From Gonapodya prolifera JEL478 (taxonomy: Eukaryota; Monoblepharomycota; Monoblepharidomycetes; Monoblepharidales; Gonapodyaceae): DNA of 64,000 bases. This document shows positions 11,898-22,358 of this stretch, one piece after another (within the stretch, counting starts at the first letter, position 1; the number at the start of each line of letters is the position of its first letter). The translations under genes and the position numbers were made by a program. Under the pieces are notes generated by a model. The model saw only the letters and a list, made by a program, of their open reading frames with translations. It was not told where the DNA came from and made no database searches. The stretch is from NCBI GenBank assembly GCA_001574975.1, contig KQ965737.1, forward strand, positions 722,288 to 786,287, given 5' to 3'.

Positions 11898-12302
11898 CTT
11901 GATGGCGACCGCGTGGCATGTCCTGTTGTGGCGAAGGTGCGAGGTTCGCCGCGGTTACGGTTGCGACGGGCAGTCAACGTTCAATGTTTTTGCATACCTT
12001 TTGTTGATGAGTCGTAGCTGTTGTATGTTCAGCTGCGATTCCATTCTTGTGGAGGGAACATGACCCTCCGGAGTACGCCAACCTGCCGGGCCAACCCAGC
12101 TCGGACCCAGTCCAGTCCGCCCGCCTCCACTACCCGCCCAGTGCTTTCGGCCCAGTCCTCCTTGCCGTTCCCGCGAGTCTTCAGCTGAGACTTCCAGCAG
12201 CGCGGGACGTCCCCCAGCGAAGAGTCGCTGCTTTGGCCCGATCACCCCCGTCGCTGCCCGCATTCGTCGCCCCCCCCGCGCACCCGCTGCGCTGCGTCTG
12301 CC
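11898..12302. promoter_or_regulatory. Divergent promoter region between the cyclotransferase and ankyrin genes
   Basis: Both neighbouring genes start here and run outward, so this 405-bp interval must hold both promoters and 5' leaders. It is GC-rich without a clear TATA box. No specific binding site could be supported. Confidence 0.5.
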
Positions 12303-15300
12303 ATGTCTCGATGGACGCATCCGCTGTCGCATCTCTCGCAGATCGCACACGACGACACCTCGGACACGGCCTCGGTCTCGGACGCAGAGCAGCCGTTCTT
12401 CTCGGACGTCTCCGTGCGATTCCTCGATGCTGCGAGAGACAACAACATCGACGCAATCAAGGAACTCCTGCCCGCAGCCTTGGCCGCAATTCAGCCTCAC
12501 CATCTCTTCAAGTACGGGCGCCACCCGGGGTCGCGATCACACCCAGTGAGCGTTGCTGACGCTGCTCTTCCAGAGCCATTTGTACTGCACGCGGCGGCAC
12601 TTCTTGGTGAGACGAGCGCAGATCGCACAGTTTCCGAGGCACAAGACTGAAACGGCCGTGTGTTCATCGTGTGACCCGGTGACCGGCGTCCTTAGCAATT
12701 CAACATCGCAACATCGACGCTCTGAAACTCCTCCTCGCAGCGCCAGTACCCCCGAATAATATCAGTTCCTCGCTAGACCCAAATGACTGGGCGCCTCTTG
12801 ACCACCCCATTCGTGCTGTGAGGTTCTCCTCCAATGTCGTTGTCGTCACCCGTATCCTCACCATATATTCCATCCCCCATGACTATCACATCACCAGTTC
12901 TTCCCCCAACGCCTCGTCGACCAACGCTCCCCCGCCACGCTGCTCACCTGGGCCAGCGCCGACCCTGACGCCACGGCCTGCGCGCGCCTGCTGCTGCAAC
13001 ACGGCGCCAACCCCAACGCCAAAGACGGCAAGGGCAGGTCCCCGCTCGTATTCGCGGCGTGGAACGAGGCCGCAGACACGGTGCGCCTCCTGCACGACCA
13101 CCGCGCGAGTCTGGACGAGCGTAACGGGGATAACGCGTGGACCGCCCTGCACTACGCATGCAAGGGCGGGCGCAGCGACGTGGTGCGTATCCTGGTGGAA
13201 CTCGGCGCCGCGCTCGACATCATCGACAAGGAAAAGCGCCTGCCCAAGGACGTCGCCCTTGCCGAGGGACGGGACGACGTGGTCAAGATCCTCGAGTGGG
13301 CCGCAGACCCCGTCGTCGGGCCACTGCTGCGCCTTCCGGCCAGAGACGACCCGGACGTGACAGAGTTCCGCGACAGGGTGACAACACACCGCGACGCGCA
13401 GCTCTCGAACAAGGAGCCTGAGCGGCCCGCAGAGGACGACGAGGCAGCTGTCGAGCGAGCCGTGGCAGAATCGCCCCAGAGCGACCCCACGTTGACCCCG
13501 TCGTCTGCGGGACGCTCCTCGCCATCCCCATCTCTCACTCCACCCGCCGCCCCGCTCGAAAAAGCCGTCTCCATCCGGATGTCCACCATCTTCAACCTCG
13601 TCCAATGGCTCGACCTCGCGCGCACCCATGTCGCTTCCCGCCGCTCCATCGGGCTGGAGCTCGAATCCGTCGTGGCCTCCATCTCGTCCACCTGCTCCTT
13701 TCTCGACGCGGAGCAAGCCTCGCTCGCCCAGCGCGTGGCCCAGCTGGAAGACCACCGCGGCGCGTGCCAGGCCGCGGTGGCGAGGGCCGAGACGGACGTA
13801 CGGTCGAGCCTGGCCACGGAGCTGGGCGAGACGGTAGGCAACCCCATCAAGGAGGCAAACGAGAAGATCCTCGCGGGCGTCACGGCAAAGATTGCCCAGC
13901 ACCGTACCAGCGCCGCCCGGTGCGCCGAAAAACAGGCCCTGCTTCGGCGCGTCGCCGACGTGGCAGAGGCCGTCATGGAGGAGCTCGAGGCGGACATCTT
14001 GCGCTGCGAAAGGGGCATGGTGGAGGCGTCGGCCCGGCTGGTCGAGCGCGCCACGTCCTTCTACGCGTTCCTGGGCGACGTCGCGGACAAGGCCGAGCGG
14101 GCCAAGGAGGACCTCGTGGCCTCCATGGCGTCGTGCGAGCGGAGGGCCGTGCTGGCGCGAGATGGTGGGTTGGACAGGTGGGCCGACGACCTGGAGGAAG
14201 AAAGGCGGAGGTGTGCGCAGTATTTGAATGATAGCGTCGGGTGGGTTGAGACGATCCGCGGGCACATGGCGAGGCTGAGGGCGGTGCAGGTTGCGTATAT
14301 GGAGGTGGGGGAGGATGGGAAGGTGTATTATGGCGATACGGTGCCCGCAGTGAGGGACGACATGCGTGTCGATCGGGGATCACATAAAAGAGCGAGGACA
14401 CCCTCCGCATCTCGCTCACCAGGGCCGCAGCCGCAGCACATTCCCACGGTTGTGTACCGATACAAAACGCCCGACGGGTGCTGGGCGCACTTTTACGTGG
14501 ACGACAACGATCGAGAAGTGCACTTTGATCCGCACTCTGGGGAGCAGTGGGTGTACGACGCCGGTGCAAGTCTCGCCGGCACCTCTGCCGCGGACGAGTT
14601 TGCGGATCTCGGGTCGCCGGTGGATATTCCCGAGTCCGAGAGGGAGGAGAGGAAGAAGAAGGCGGAGAGGATCAGGGCGGCAAGCAGAGCAGCGGCGGCG
14701 AGAACGGCCGTCGTTGCACAGTCCAAGTTCGACTCTCCCTTGATCGGATCGAAAAGTGGCGCCAACTCACACGGAAATTTGCTTTCGAATGCCAAAGTCG
14801 TAACAATCAAGCGACAACCGCGCGAAACTAAGGAAATGAAGGCCAAACCAAGTGAGAAACCACATGGCCCCAAGAGTAGTCCCGCTTCGCCGTCTCTTCG
14901 GGGCAGAGGGCAAGACGCGAAAGAAAAAGAATTAGAGAAGGAAATCATCCGTCGCTTTTTACATCAAGAAGCTGCCGGGTCAAGCTCCTTGTCTGCCACA
15001 GAGACTTCTTCAGATGAGACCACAGGCTTGTCTGCGGATGAACTCCTGGAACATCTCCGTCACGCACGGGGCCGTAGTCGTTCCACGGGACGGTCAAAGA
15101 CTCCGCGTCGGTCGGAATCTCCTTCGGCGACATCCAAGAAGCCCCATTCGCGAGCAACATCCGAAAACCGTCGCAGTCAGGTCAAACCTCCAGAAATGCA
15201 AGTCGGCCCTTCGCACAGCTCCTCGCACATGGCGGACGGCTTTCATGTCCATATCCACAATGGTGAGAAAGAGAACGGCATCGCAGATTTCAGAGCGCGG

Positions 15301-16590
15301 CGTCGGGCTTGGGAAGGATCGGGATCCACCGACAGTGATCAGGATACCATTTTCATCGGCACAGCGAATGGGCACGTGCGAGAGTACATCACTCCCAAAA
15401 AGGCAATGAAAGTACTTGGAACACCTGCACCCGCAAAGGGATCAAAGGGTGAGCATGGTACCTCATCACCTGCGACTGGAAATCCATCCGCACCGGCAAC
15501 AGTTGGCGGCGCAGTCTACAAAAACTACATCACCGTCAGTGGGGCACCGTCCCGCCTTGCCAAGAACCGCGTCACACCGCCTTCCAAGGCCAAAGAGCCC
15601 AAGGGCAAGTCCAAGTACGTTGAAGAAGACGAAACTTTCGGACCAATGGTTGTTAGCCCGTGGGGGTACCCATCCCCTCCTCCGATGGGATACCCCGGCC
15701 TCTTCATGGGCGGTTACGGACCCATGATGACGCCAGCCCCGCCGCAGATGATGTATCCACCTCACGTGCCGCAGTACCCTCCACCGCCACCGCTCCCGCA
15801 CGCGCAGCCGCGGTATCCGCGGGGTCGCATGACGCCAGAACCGGGCCCTACTAGCCGGGCACACTCGCGTTTCCTTCCGCCGCAGTCGAGACCGAACACA
15901 ATTTCGTACGCCGAGTATGATGAGCAGGACACGTATGAGCAACAACTCGCGGATGAGGGGTACGAGGCTTACAGCGGGGAGCTGGACACATACGATACGG
16001 GATACGCTCCCCGGCCGGCCAAACCTGCAGTTCGCACAACACCGAGGCCCGTGACGCCGTCCAGACCGGCATCGCCGCACCACCCGGGCCGAACAACAAG
16101 TTCCACGGCACATAGAGTGGCGCCACCACCCACCCCGGCGAAGCCACCGTCGCTCAGAGCTGCTGCGCCTGTGCCACGAAACACAGTTGTCCGAGTGAGC
16201 AGCCCACCGCAGCACCAGCAGCAGGTTGGACCATCGGTGGCTTCCTCCTCTTCCTCGAAACCAGTACTTCACGGTGACTTTGAGCGTGCGGAGTCTCAAA
16301 TAGCTCGACTGTACGGACAGTTCCTTGTTGACCACGGTGATCGCCCGAGCAGAAGTTCACCCGCGCCAGCCGCGTCGCCATCAAATGTCGTACCTTCCCG
16401 TGTCAATGCCCACGCAGCAACTGCGAGTGGCCCGCAAGTCGCTGCCCAAAGTACACAATCGGTGACAAGGGCAACTGATGATGTGAGGGTGTCGAGCACG
16501 CGGACAACAAATCCCGTGGACTGGGTCGCGGTTGCGGAGGAGGAGCATTCGAGACTGTATCAAGAGTACCTGCACACTCACCGAAAGTAG
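12303..16590 (+). CDS. Large ankyrin-repeat / coiled-coil scaffold protein
   Basis: Exons 12303-12606, 12696-12817 and 12898-16590 give 1372 residues in one frame. Residues about 30-270 hold roughly five ankyrin units: FLDAARDNNIDAIKELL, LHAAALLAIQHRNIDALKLLL, LLQHGANPNAKDGKG, SPLVFAAWNEAADTVRLLH and ALHYACKGGRSDVVRILVELGA. A long helical, probably coiled-coil region of about 230 residues (near 350-580) follows, rich in Ala, Glu and Arg, possibly BAR-like. Next is a small Trp/Tyr segment (YRYKTPDGCWAHFYVDD to EQWVYD) that resembles a WW-type module. The rest is disordered, with Lys/Glu-rich, Ser/Arg and then Pro/Tyr-rich stretches (PPPPPLPHAQPRYPRG). Known proteins with this mix are adaptors at membranes or the cytoskeleton; no function can be assigned. 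The first exon reads straight through a pseudo-intron. Confidence 0.8.
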
Positions 16591-16650
16591 ATGCACGGAT
16601 GCACGATTTTTATATTTGATTGGCGATTGGTTACTACTTGTGTATTGAAT

Positions 16651-17440
16651 TCATTTATTCGAAAGAGAGAGTACGCCCCATGCGACAAGTAAAATATCTA
16701 CAACGAGAACGGACACTACGGACCACTCAGCTAAATCAAAGTTTTTCTCCGAGCCCGCCGTCCACCACGCGATTGATTTCCTCATGTAGTTTGACCACAG
16801 AGCCACGGTAATCGCACCAAGGACACCCACCACGAGTATGAGGTATCCCCCGGTTTTGTGATATGCCCATATTTGTTTGAGTGTCTTTCCGCGAAACCAT
16901 TTCGCCCCGCTCGTTCGCAGCGTGTATCCCGCAAGCGCGTATATGCTAAATATGGTCACGACGGTGTAGCCGATAGTGCCGTGCCAAGTTGAGGCATGCG
17001 GCCGACCTTATCAATGATATGGGGTAAGGCCGCCCGCCATTTGCACCTTGAATTCTTTCGAGACAACGCTCACCATTTGATTCCTTTATGTAGTATATGA
17101 CGGTCGATCCGATCCAGGACGAGAGCAGCGCGGTTGTGTGGAGATTAGCGTGCAAGTCGATCGTTGCCCTCCTGGAGGTCAGCGGAAGCTGCATGGCGCG
17201 AATGGCGGCAACGGCGCACCAGACGAAGCCGAGCATGGATAGGGGGTGCAGGATGAAAACGGAGATTTGGTTTGCGGGCACCGCGAGGCCAAGGATTGCG
17301 AGCGTGAGTGAAGACAGCGCAGGATACAGCATTCCTGCGCCGGGCGATTGCGGCAGAGCTGCGTTGGTGGCAGTGGGGGACGCGGACGAGTCATCAGACC
17401 CAGCGTGTGCTTTGCGAGGTACGTTTCTAGGTGGCATCAA
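16651..17440 (-). CDS. Cytochrome b561-domain membrane protein
   Basis: Exon 1 (17440-17074) and exon 2 (17006-16651) join in phase to 240 residues. Hydrophobic segments near residues 37-58, 62-85, 100-120, 137-155, 180-200 and 215-237 suggest five or six membrane helices. Candidate heme-ligand histidines fit the b561 fold: ILHPLSMLGFVW, LHANLHTTALL, a conserved STWHGTIGYT created by the splice junction, and YHKTGGYLILVVG. Eukaryotic b561 proteins pass electrons across membranes, often from ascorbate to ferric iron; the partner here is unknown. Two adjacent ATGs start the frame. The gene is divergent from the acyl-CoA dehydrogenase exons, whose ATG is 290 bp away. Confidence 0.82.
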
Positions 17441-17730
17441 AGGTTGGACGCCAAAAGTTTCCAGCTACTTTGGCCATGCTGATCATATCGGTTGCTGTCA
17501 GTTGGCACCTCCTCCCTTTCCCTTTATTTTGGACGTGATTTATTGTGAGAGTCTGGTAAAGAGTCATTCGCTTACATGCAATCACAGAAACGCAAAGATT
17601 AAAATTCGAGCGGAGTTGACCACTGACGGAATCTAATTGCAATGTCGGGAACAGGGAGAAGTTTTGCCGCTTCGGTTCTCACGCAGCCGATCGAATTCCC
17701 AACAAAAGTCGCAAACAACCATCGCATTCA

Positions 17731-19017
17731 ATGACTACTGTGCCTGCAAAGAACGGTTTTGGCTCTGGAGTGTGGCCGTGGGACTACTACGGCGTTGGGC
17801 CGAATATCAGCGACCGCGCGAAGCAAGCTTGTGAGTTGCTCGTCCTCCTTGTTTTTGTTGCATCAGAATGCTGTAATTTTTCGATTCTTAGATATCCGAC
17901 TGGTCGATTTCGTGGAGAATGACTGCATTCCCGCCGAAAAACTCTACGAGGAGCAAATTTCCAAAGAAGATAGATTCAAGGTCAGTCCCCCATGAGAGAC
18001 GAGTGGCGACCTTGGTGTCTTTGAATTGATTGATTCGTTGTTTGCATTAGGTTGTTCCCCCCATCATCGAGCAGTTAAAGGCGAAAGCACGGTCACTGGG
18101 ATTGTGGAACATGTTCATGACGGCGGATTACTCCAAAGAATACGGCATCGAAGGCCCTGGCTACACCACTCTTGAGTACGCTATCATGTGTGAAGTTCTT
18201 GGGCAGAGCCCCCTTGCACCAGAGGTGAGAGACTCATTCAGTTTATTTTGGGTATCATCACACACGCTCAAAGATGCGTACATACGTCTAGGCTACAAAC
18301 TGTGCAGCACCAGGTAGGCGGGCCCGCTTGAGTGAATATGGAGTTCCGTTCACCCCTCCCCATTCCTCAACCTTGTTCAGACACTGGCAACATGCACGTT
18401 ATTGCCCGATTCGGAACACCCGAACAGCGCCAGAAGTGGCTCGTTCCTCTCCTAAACGGCGAAATTCGCTCTTGCTTCGCCATGACGGTGGGCGCATTAG
18501 TCCTTTTCACGATCATATCGCGACAAGTCACTCTGACACCGCGTCTCCGTCCGCCGACGACTCTTGTGCCACAGGAACCCGCCGTTGCCAGCTCCGACGC
18601 GACAAACATCTCGGCAAGTATCACCAAGGACGGGGACTACTACGTGCTAAACGGACGCAAGTGGTGGTCCAGCGGGTTCGCCGATCCGCGGTGCAAGTGA
18701 GTACCAAACCCTCTCCAAACACCGACGTTCGTGTGCTTTAACCTGCACAATAATATAAATTTTGTTTGTCAGGATCCTTGTGTTCGTGGGCAAGTCCGAC
18801 CCCGGCAACTCGGACAGGCACCGGCGGCAGACGGTGCTGCTTGTTCCCAAAGACACTCCGGGGATAAAGCTGGTTCGCAACCTGACCGTGCTGGGCTACG
18901 ACGCAGCACCGCACGGGCACTCCGAGGTCGAGTACACCAACGTGCGTGTGCACAAGTCGAACCTTGTGGTGGGTGAGGGACGCGGGTTCGAAGTGCTCCA
19001 GGGGCGGTTGGGACCTG
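17731..19017 (+). CDS. Acyl-CoA dehydrogenase (ACAD10/11 type), 5' part of a split gene
   Basis: Seven exons (17731-17830, 17892-17980, 18051-18224, 18292-18313, 18381-18487, 18575-18696, 18773-19017) keep one frame. They encode [37 protein letters not shown], the FAD/substrate strand [39 protein letters not shown] and [16 protein letters not shown]. These match the N-terminal and middle domains of ACAD10/11-type flavoproteins, which oxidise long-chain or 4-hydroxy acyl-CoAs in mitochondria or peroxisomes. The last exon ends in a gtgagtag donor, but 64 bases later the sequence runs into the inverted-repeat structure at N19082. The missing last exons are found in reverse orientation at 29998-29331. 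As assembled, this copy cannot make a complete enzyme. Confidence 0.85.
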
Positions 19018-19081
19018 GTGAGTAGCGGAGCCGATTGCGGGTGTGCAGTGGGCGGTGGGTGACGTAGCTTGGCGTATTTAA
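18827..19081 (+). repeat. Inverted duplication, copy 1 (ACAD exon 7 end plus intron 7)
   Basis: These 255 bases are the exact reverse complement of 30027-30281; positions pair with a constant sum of 49108. Identity stops abruptly at 18827 inside exon 7 on one side and at an N (19082 and 30026) on the other. The pair flanks the 9.9-kb palindromic structure asymmetrically. Confidence 0.9.
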
Positions 19082-19391
19082 NTCCTATATACTAACTACT
19101 GTAAAATAATTGGGGGGCCCCACCTTCCCTTTGCCTTCTGACGCTGTGGAAGGGGCGTATGGGGATGTCGGGTGGCGCCCAGGCTCAACCTAGACGCACA
19201 AACAAGCTGGTCAAAACTCCAATGGGGGTAAAAGGGGAATACAGCTGTGAAGAATGGAAAGGGTGCTCGCTTCCTTGGGTGCTTTGGTCCACGGAACATG
19301 GGACGCCCTTTCAGTCCGTATCAGAATCCAACTTAATTGCGGTGGGGTGGTGTCAATACCGAAACAAACCATCGACGGAATGAAAATTGGA

Positions 19392-19412
19392 GGCAAAATG
19401 GTCATGACCAGA
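19392..19412 (+). repeat. 21-bp inverted repeat inside the left arm, outer copy
   Basis: The 21 bases from GGCAAAATGG to TGACCAGA are the reverse complement of 21835-21855. Both contain the perfect 12-bp palindrome TGGTCATGACCA. The two copies enclose 2464 bp and could be the ends of a smaller nested element. Confidence 0.7.
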
Positions 19413-20557
19413 GGAGGGAAACGTCTGAGACTTTTCCCTGGCCCAGCCAGGGACTTTTCCCACGAGGTGCCGAGACTTTTCCCCTGTCAAACGCAGAGTT
19501 GGAACGACTTGTTGTAGTTCAACGTTCATGAGAAGAAGATGAATTGCGCAACTACGTAGAATCATTCTTACAGAGTTTAACTCGCTATCTCAATCTCCAG
19601 CTTGTCTGTTCTCCGATACGAAGCCTTGACATTCATACTTCGGTCCCAAAACGGAAATACGGGCATCTTAAGTAAACGTGGGGCTTTGAGAAAAGCCGAA
19701 CCTGTCATTGATACATCCACTCCTTTGCACTTGTATTGGATCCCGGTAGGTGAATTCAAAATATGACGCACCCATTTTCTTTCACGTATGTAAAGTAACT
19801 TGAGGGATGGCGAAGAAAATCGTGATATTCGCGATGTTTCAGCTTCATTTGTACATGAAACGAGGTGCTGGTTGACCGCTTGTAAAGTAATCAAGACTGA
19901 TGCGATGGAAGAAATTTTTGCTTCGATCGCCCCACACACCAAGCACAGGTCAAGACTCACACTTCAGGAAAGATTGTATGGCTCCAATATGCATGGTGGG
20001 AGAAGGACAGTCGACGTCATGCTTGCAATCCAAAAACCGTGAATCCTGATTTCACGCATGACCCCAAAGTCCAAGCAACACATTTGTGTTTGCTCTCACC
20101 AAAGAAGACCTATTCAGGCACTTTTGCGAGATACCTAACAGACATCCCAAAGAAAACACTTAATTCTGGCCTTCGGCGGACAGGAGAGAAAACTCACACA
20201 GGTTCAAGTGTTGAAAGCGTCTTGCCTTCACACTGTTTGCAGTGATGTACCACACTCCGACGGTACTCTCACTCGGGAACCTCTCAAACCCGCTCCCAGC
20301 TCTACACAGGCATGGGTGCTCTCGCCAAAACCGGTCCCACATCGTCCCTCGGCGTGCGCCACGACACAGGCGGTATAAACCCGTGCTGCACAAGCCGCCT
20401 CCCGGCGACTCATACGTACGATCTCGGTACGGGCAGGGTGCGTGGTGTGGGCGCTCTTGCCGAACTTGCCGTGCAGTTGCGCGTCAGGGGGGGGGAGCGG
20501 TCCGGGGGCTGGTGTGGACCCAGGTGCAGGAGCACAAGCAGGCGAGGGCGACGCGCG

Positions 20558-21511
20558 TCATGGCGGGAGTAGGGAGAGCGACGCCAAATCGCCCCTGGTT
20601 CTCGGCTCGGCGCGTACGGCTCCACCTGCAGCCGTAGAACGGTTATGCCTCATTGCGGCTTCGAGCCACTTCCACAACCACGACGCCTCCGCCGCTTGGT
20701 CTTCCATCCCGTCAACCTTCCTTAATTCCTTCCCCTCACCCCCACCACTCCCCAGCCGGGCCTTCTCATCCCTCCCCAACACCTCCCTCATCTTCTCGAC
20801 CGCCTTACTCCTCCTCCCCCCAGTGTCACCACCACGCCCTTCTCCGGATGCTGGAGCACGCTCTCGGCATGCTTGTTGCGGGTCATGTGCGACCACAGGA
20901 CCGAGCAGTGCGCAGGTGAGCGTTTGAACCGCGGTCCGCCAGCGCGGGTGGTGCCAGGTGGCCGTCGAGGCGGTCAGTCGGTAGAGGTGCGCGAGAAAAG
21001 AGAGGCAGGAGTTGCGCGGATGTGGGCGCTGTGCGGCTTGGGGGGCGGCTGGGGCGGGAGGCGGTTCTGGTGGGGGAATGTACCGTCTCTGTACCATGTG
21101 TTCCAGGGAATCCTGTTGAGACCCAGCGGTAGCCCCCGCCGCCGGCTGTTGTGCGTAGTACAGAGTGAAGTCTGCAACCCGAACTTTGAAGAATTGGGCT
21201 GCAAAAGCTGCTGGGGTGGGCGGATTCCCAATGGAGAACTTGTGGTCTGAATACGGATGTAGTCCTTTAAAGACTGGACCATAGACAGGCATTCGAGCGC
21301 CCTTGGAGATATAGATAGTCACAAATTGGTTTGGTCCGTTGAATTGAAGATACGAGTTCATCCAACTCACCTTGAAAGCAAAATCGGCTCCGCCCTTCAA
21401 ATTTCCGTTGATGCCCATGTGAAGAACGAATATAATAGTGCTAATCTGTTCCCAGCAGAATCGTTTACCTTCAGTCAGCCAGAGCCTGGCGAATCTCTGA
21501 TTGCGTTGCAC
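20558..21511 (-). other. Open frame of 317 codons in the left arm, function unknown
   Basis: The frame opens without an ATG (GTG at its start) and is the mirror image of 26548-27501. It is long because its second half is GC-rich. Internal GT-AG pairs suggest a real gene may be spliced differently: an upstream exon ending in AFVGGNTK, then ISTIIFVLHMGINGN and GGADFAFK before a gtgagt donor. I recognise no domain. It could be a host gene fragment carried in the duplication or a decayed element gene. Confidence 0.3.
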
Positions 21512-21834
21512 TCACCTTCGTGTTTCCACCCACAAACGCTTCCAGTGGGGTTGCTTCCGCATTCTGGGCGTCTTTAACCATCGTTTTGCGCTCCAATCTT
21601 CCAGAGGCTGTCCTGCGATGGGTCGTTGCGAACCAGGTGGAAACGGCAAGAACATTTCCCCCAACTCTGAGCAAGCAATCGCGACAAGGACGCGCTCCGG
21701 TGACGATCGTTGAGTTCAACCTCCCGAGACATCGTGGGCGCTCTTTTTTCGGTCGTTCAAAATGGTCCTGACCAGACCATTTTGACCATTTTGAATATTG
21801 CCCGACCATTTTATTAGTCGGGCCGGGGCATAAG

Positions 21835-21855
21835 TCTGGTCATGACCATTTTGCC
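21835..21855 (+). repeat. 21-bp inverted repeat inside the left arm, inner copy
   Basis: This is the partner of 19392-19412 with the same TGGTCATGACCA core. It sits at the edge of a cluster of five to six GACCATTTT motifs in both orientations (about 21758-21855), beside a possible gene start, so it could equally be a promoter operator array. Confidence 0.6.
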
Positions 21856-22016
21856 AAACTGGAATGTCCATTTGAAGCAAATGCAGATGCAGCGTGGAGG
21901 CGATAGCATGGGAGAGTGTTGAGGGTCGGTCGTTTGAACGATCGGAAGCGAAGCAACTGTGGTTCAAAGAAAGACGCGAATGCAAACGTTGTTGCATAAT
22001 GTGGTTGCAAAAAGAT

Positions 22017-22088
22017 AGGATCCACTGAGATTCGAACTCAGGTTGCAAGATTCAAAGTCTTAAGTGCTGACCACTGCACCATGGATGG
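22017..22088 (-). tRNA. tRNA-Gln(UUG)-like sequence, left arm
   Basis: This is the mirror copy of 25971-26042. D, anticodon and T arms fold well and the anticodon loop is CUUUGAA, but the first two acceptor pairs are C-C mismatches. That makes it more likely a tRNA pseudogene or tRNA-derived element than a working tRNA. Confidence 0.6.
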
Positions 22089-22358
22089 AAACATTATCAC
22101 AAAAAGTGGTATATATTGTTTGTTGCATTGTGACCGCAGACCGTGTGTATGCCATGATTGTGGAAATAAAGACAAAAAAGAGTCAGAACGAAGTGTTAGC
22201 TAGAATCCGAGGAAACTGCCGAGAATCCCCTGTGTGAGTGTCAGCGGGTTGTTTGCACGACCACAAAACGGTTTCCAAAATCTCTTGAGAACAGTGGTGG
22301 ACAGTTTCCTGCATCCAGTGATAGACTTTAATGAACTATCAAGAGAAAATCCTCATCT

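Larger units (their letters stand above)
19082..22358 (+). repeat. Left arm of a giant inverted repeat
   Basis: Every stretch compared is the exact reverse complement of 25701-28977 (position sum 48059), including the N at the outer end. Identity ends at the inner edge after a CCTCATCT sequence (22358). Arm length is 3277 bases. The arm holds a tRNA-Gln-like sequence on the minus strand (22017-22088), a block of repeated GACCATTTT motifs near 21765-21855, a GC-rich coding-like stretch (about 20170-21100) and AT-richer flanks. The outer end is the 5' half of a second tRNA-like sequence facing outward. It may belong to a transposon, a segmental inverted duplication or an assembly fold-back. Confidence 0.85.

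Noticed and set aside
12514-12575. An intron in exon 1 of the ankyrin gene (gtacgg..ccag)
   Set aside because: Removing it breaks the frame of the ankyrin unit, while reading through keeps PFVLHAAALL in frame.
12886-14265. 459-codon minus-strand ORF under the ankyrin gene
   Set aside because: It is the antisense shadow of a GC-rich coding exon with no independent motif.
20558-21511. A real 317-residue protein encoded in both arms
   Set aside because: The frame begins with GTG inside a gtgagt donor-like site, and its second half is open mainly because it is GC-rich and proline/arginine-heavy. Kept only as an unexplained open frame.
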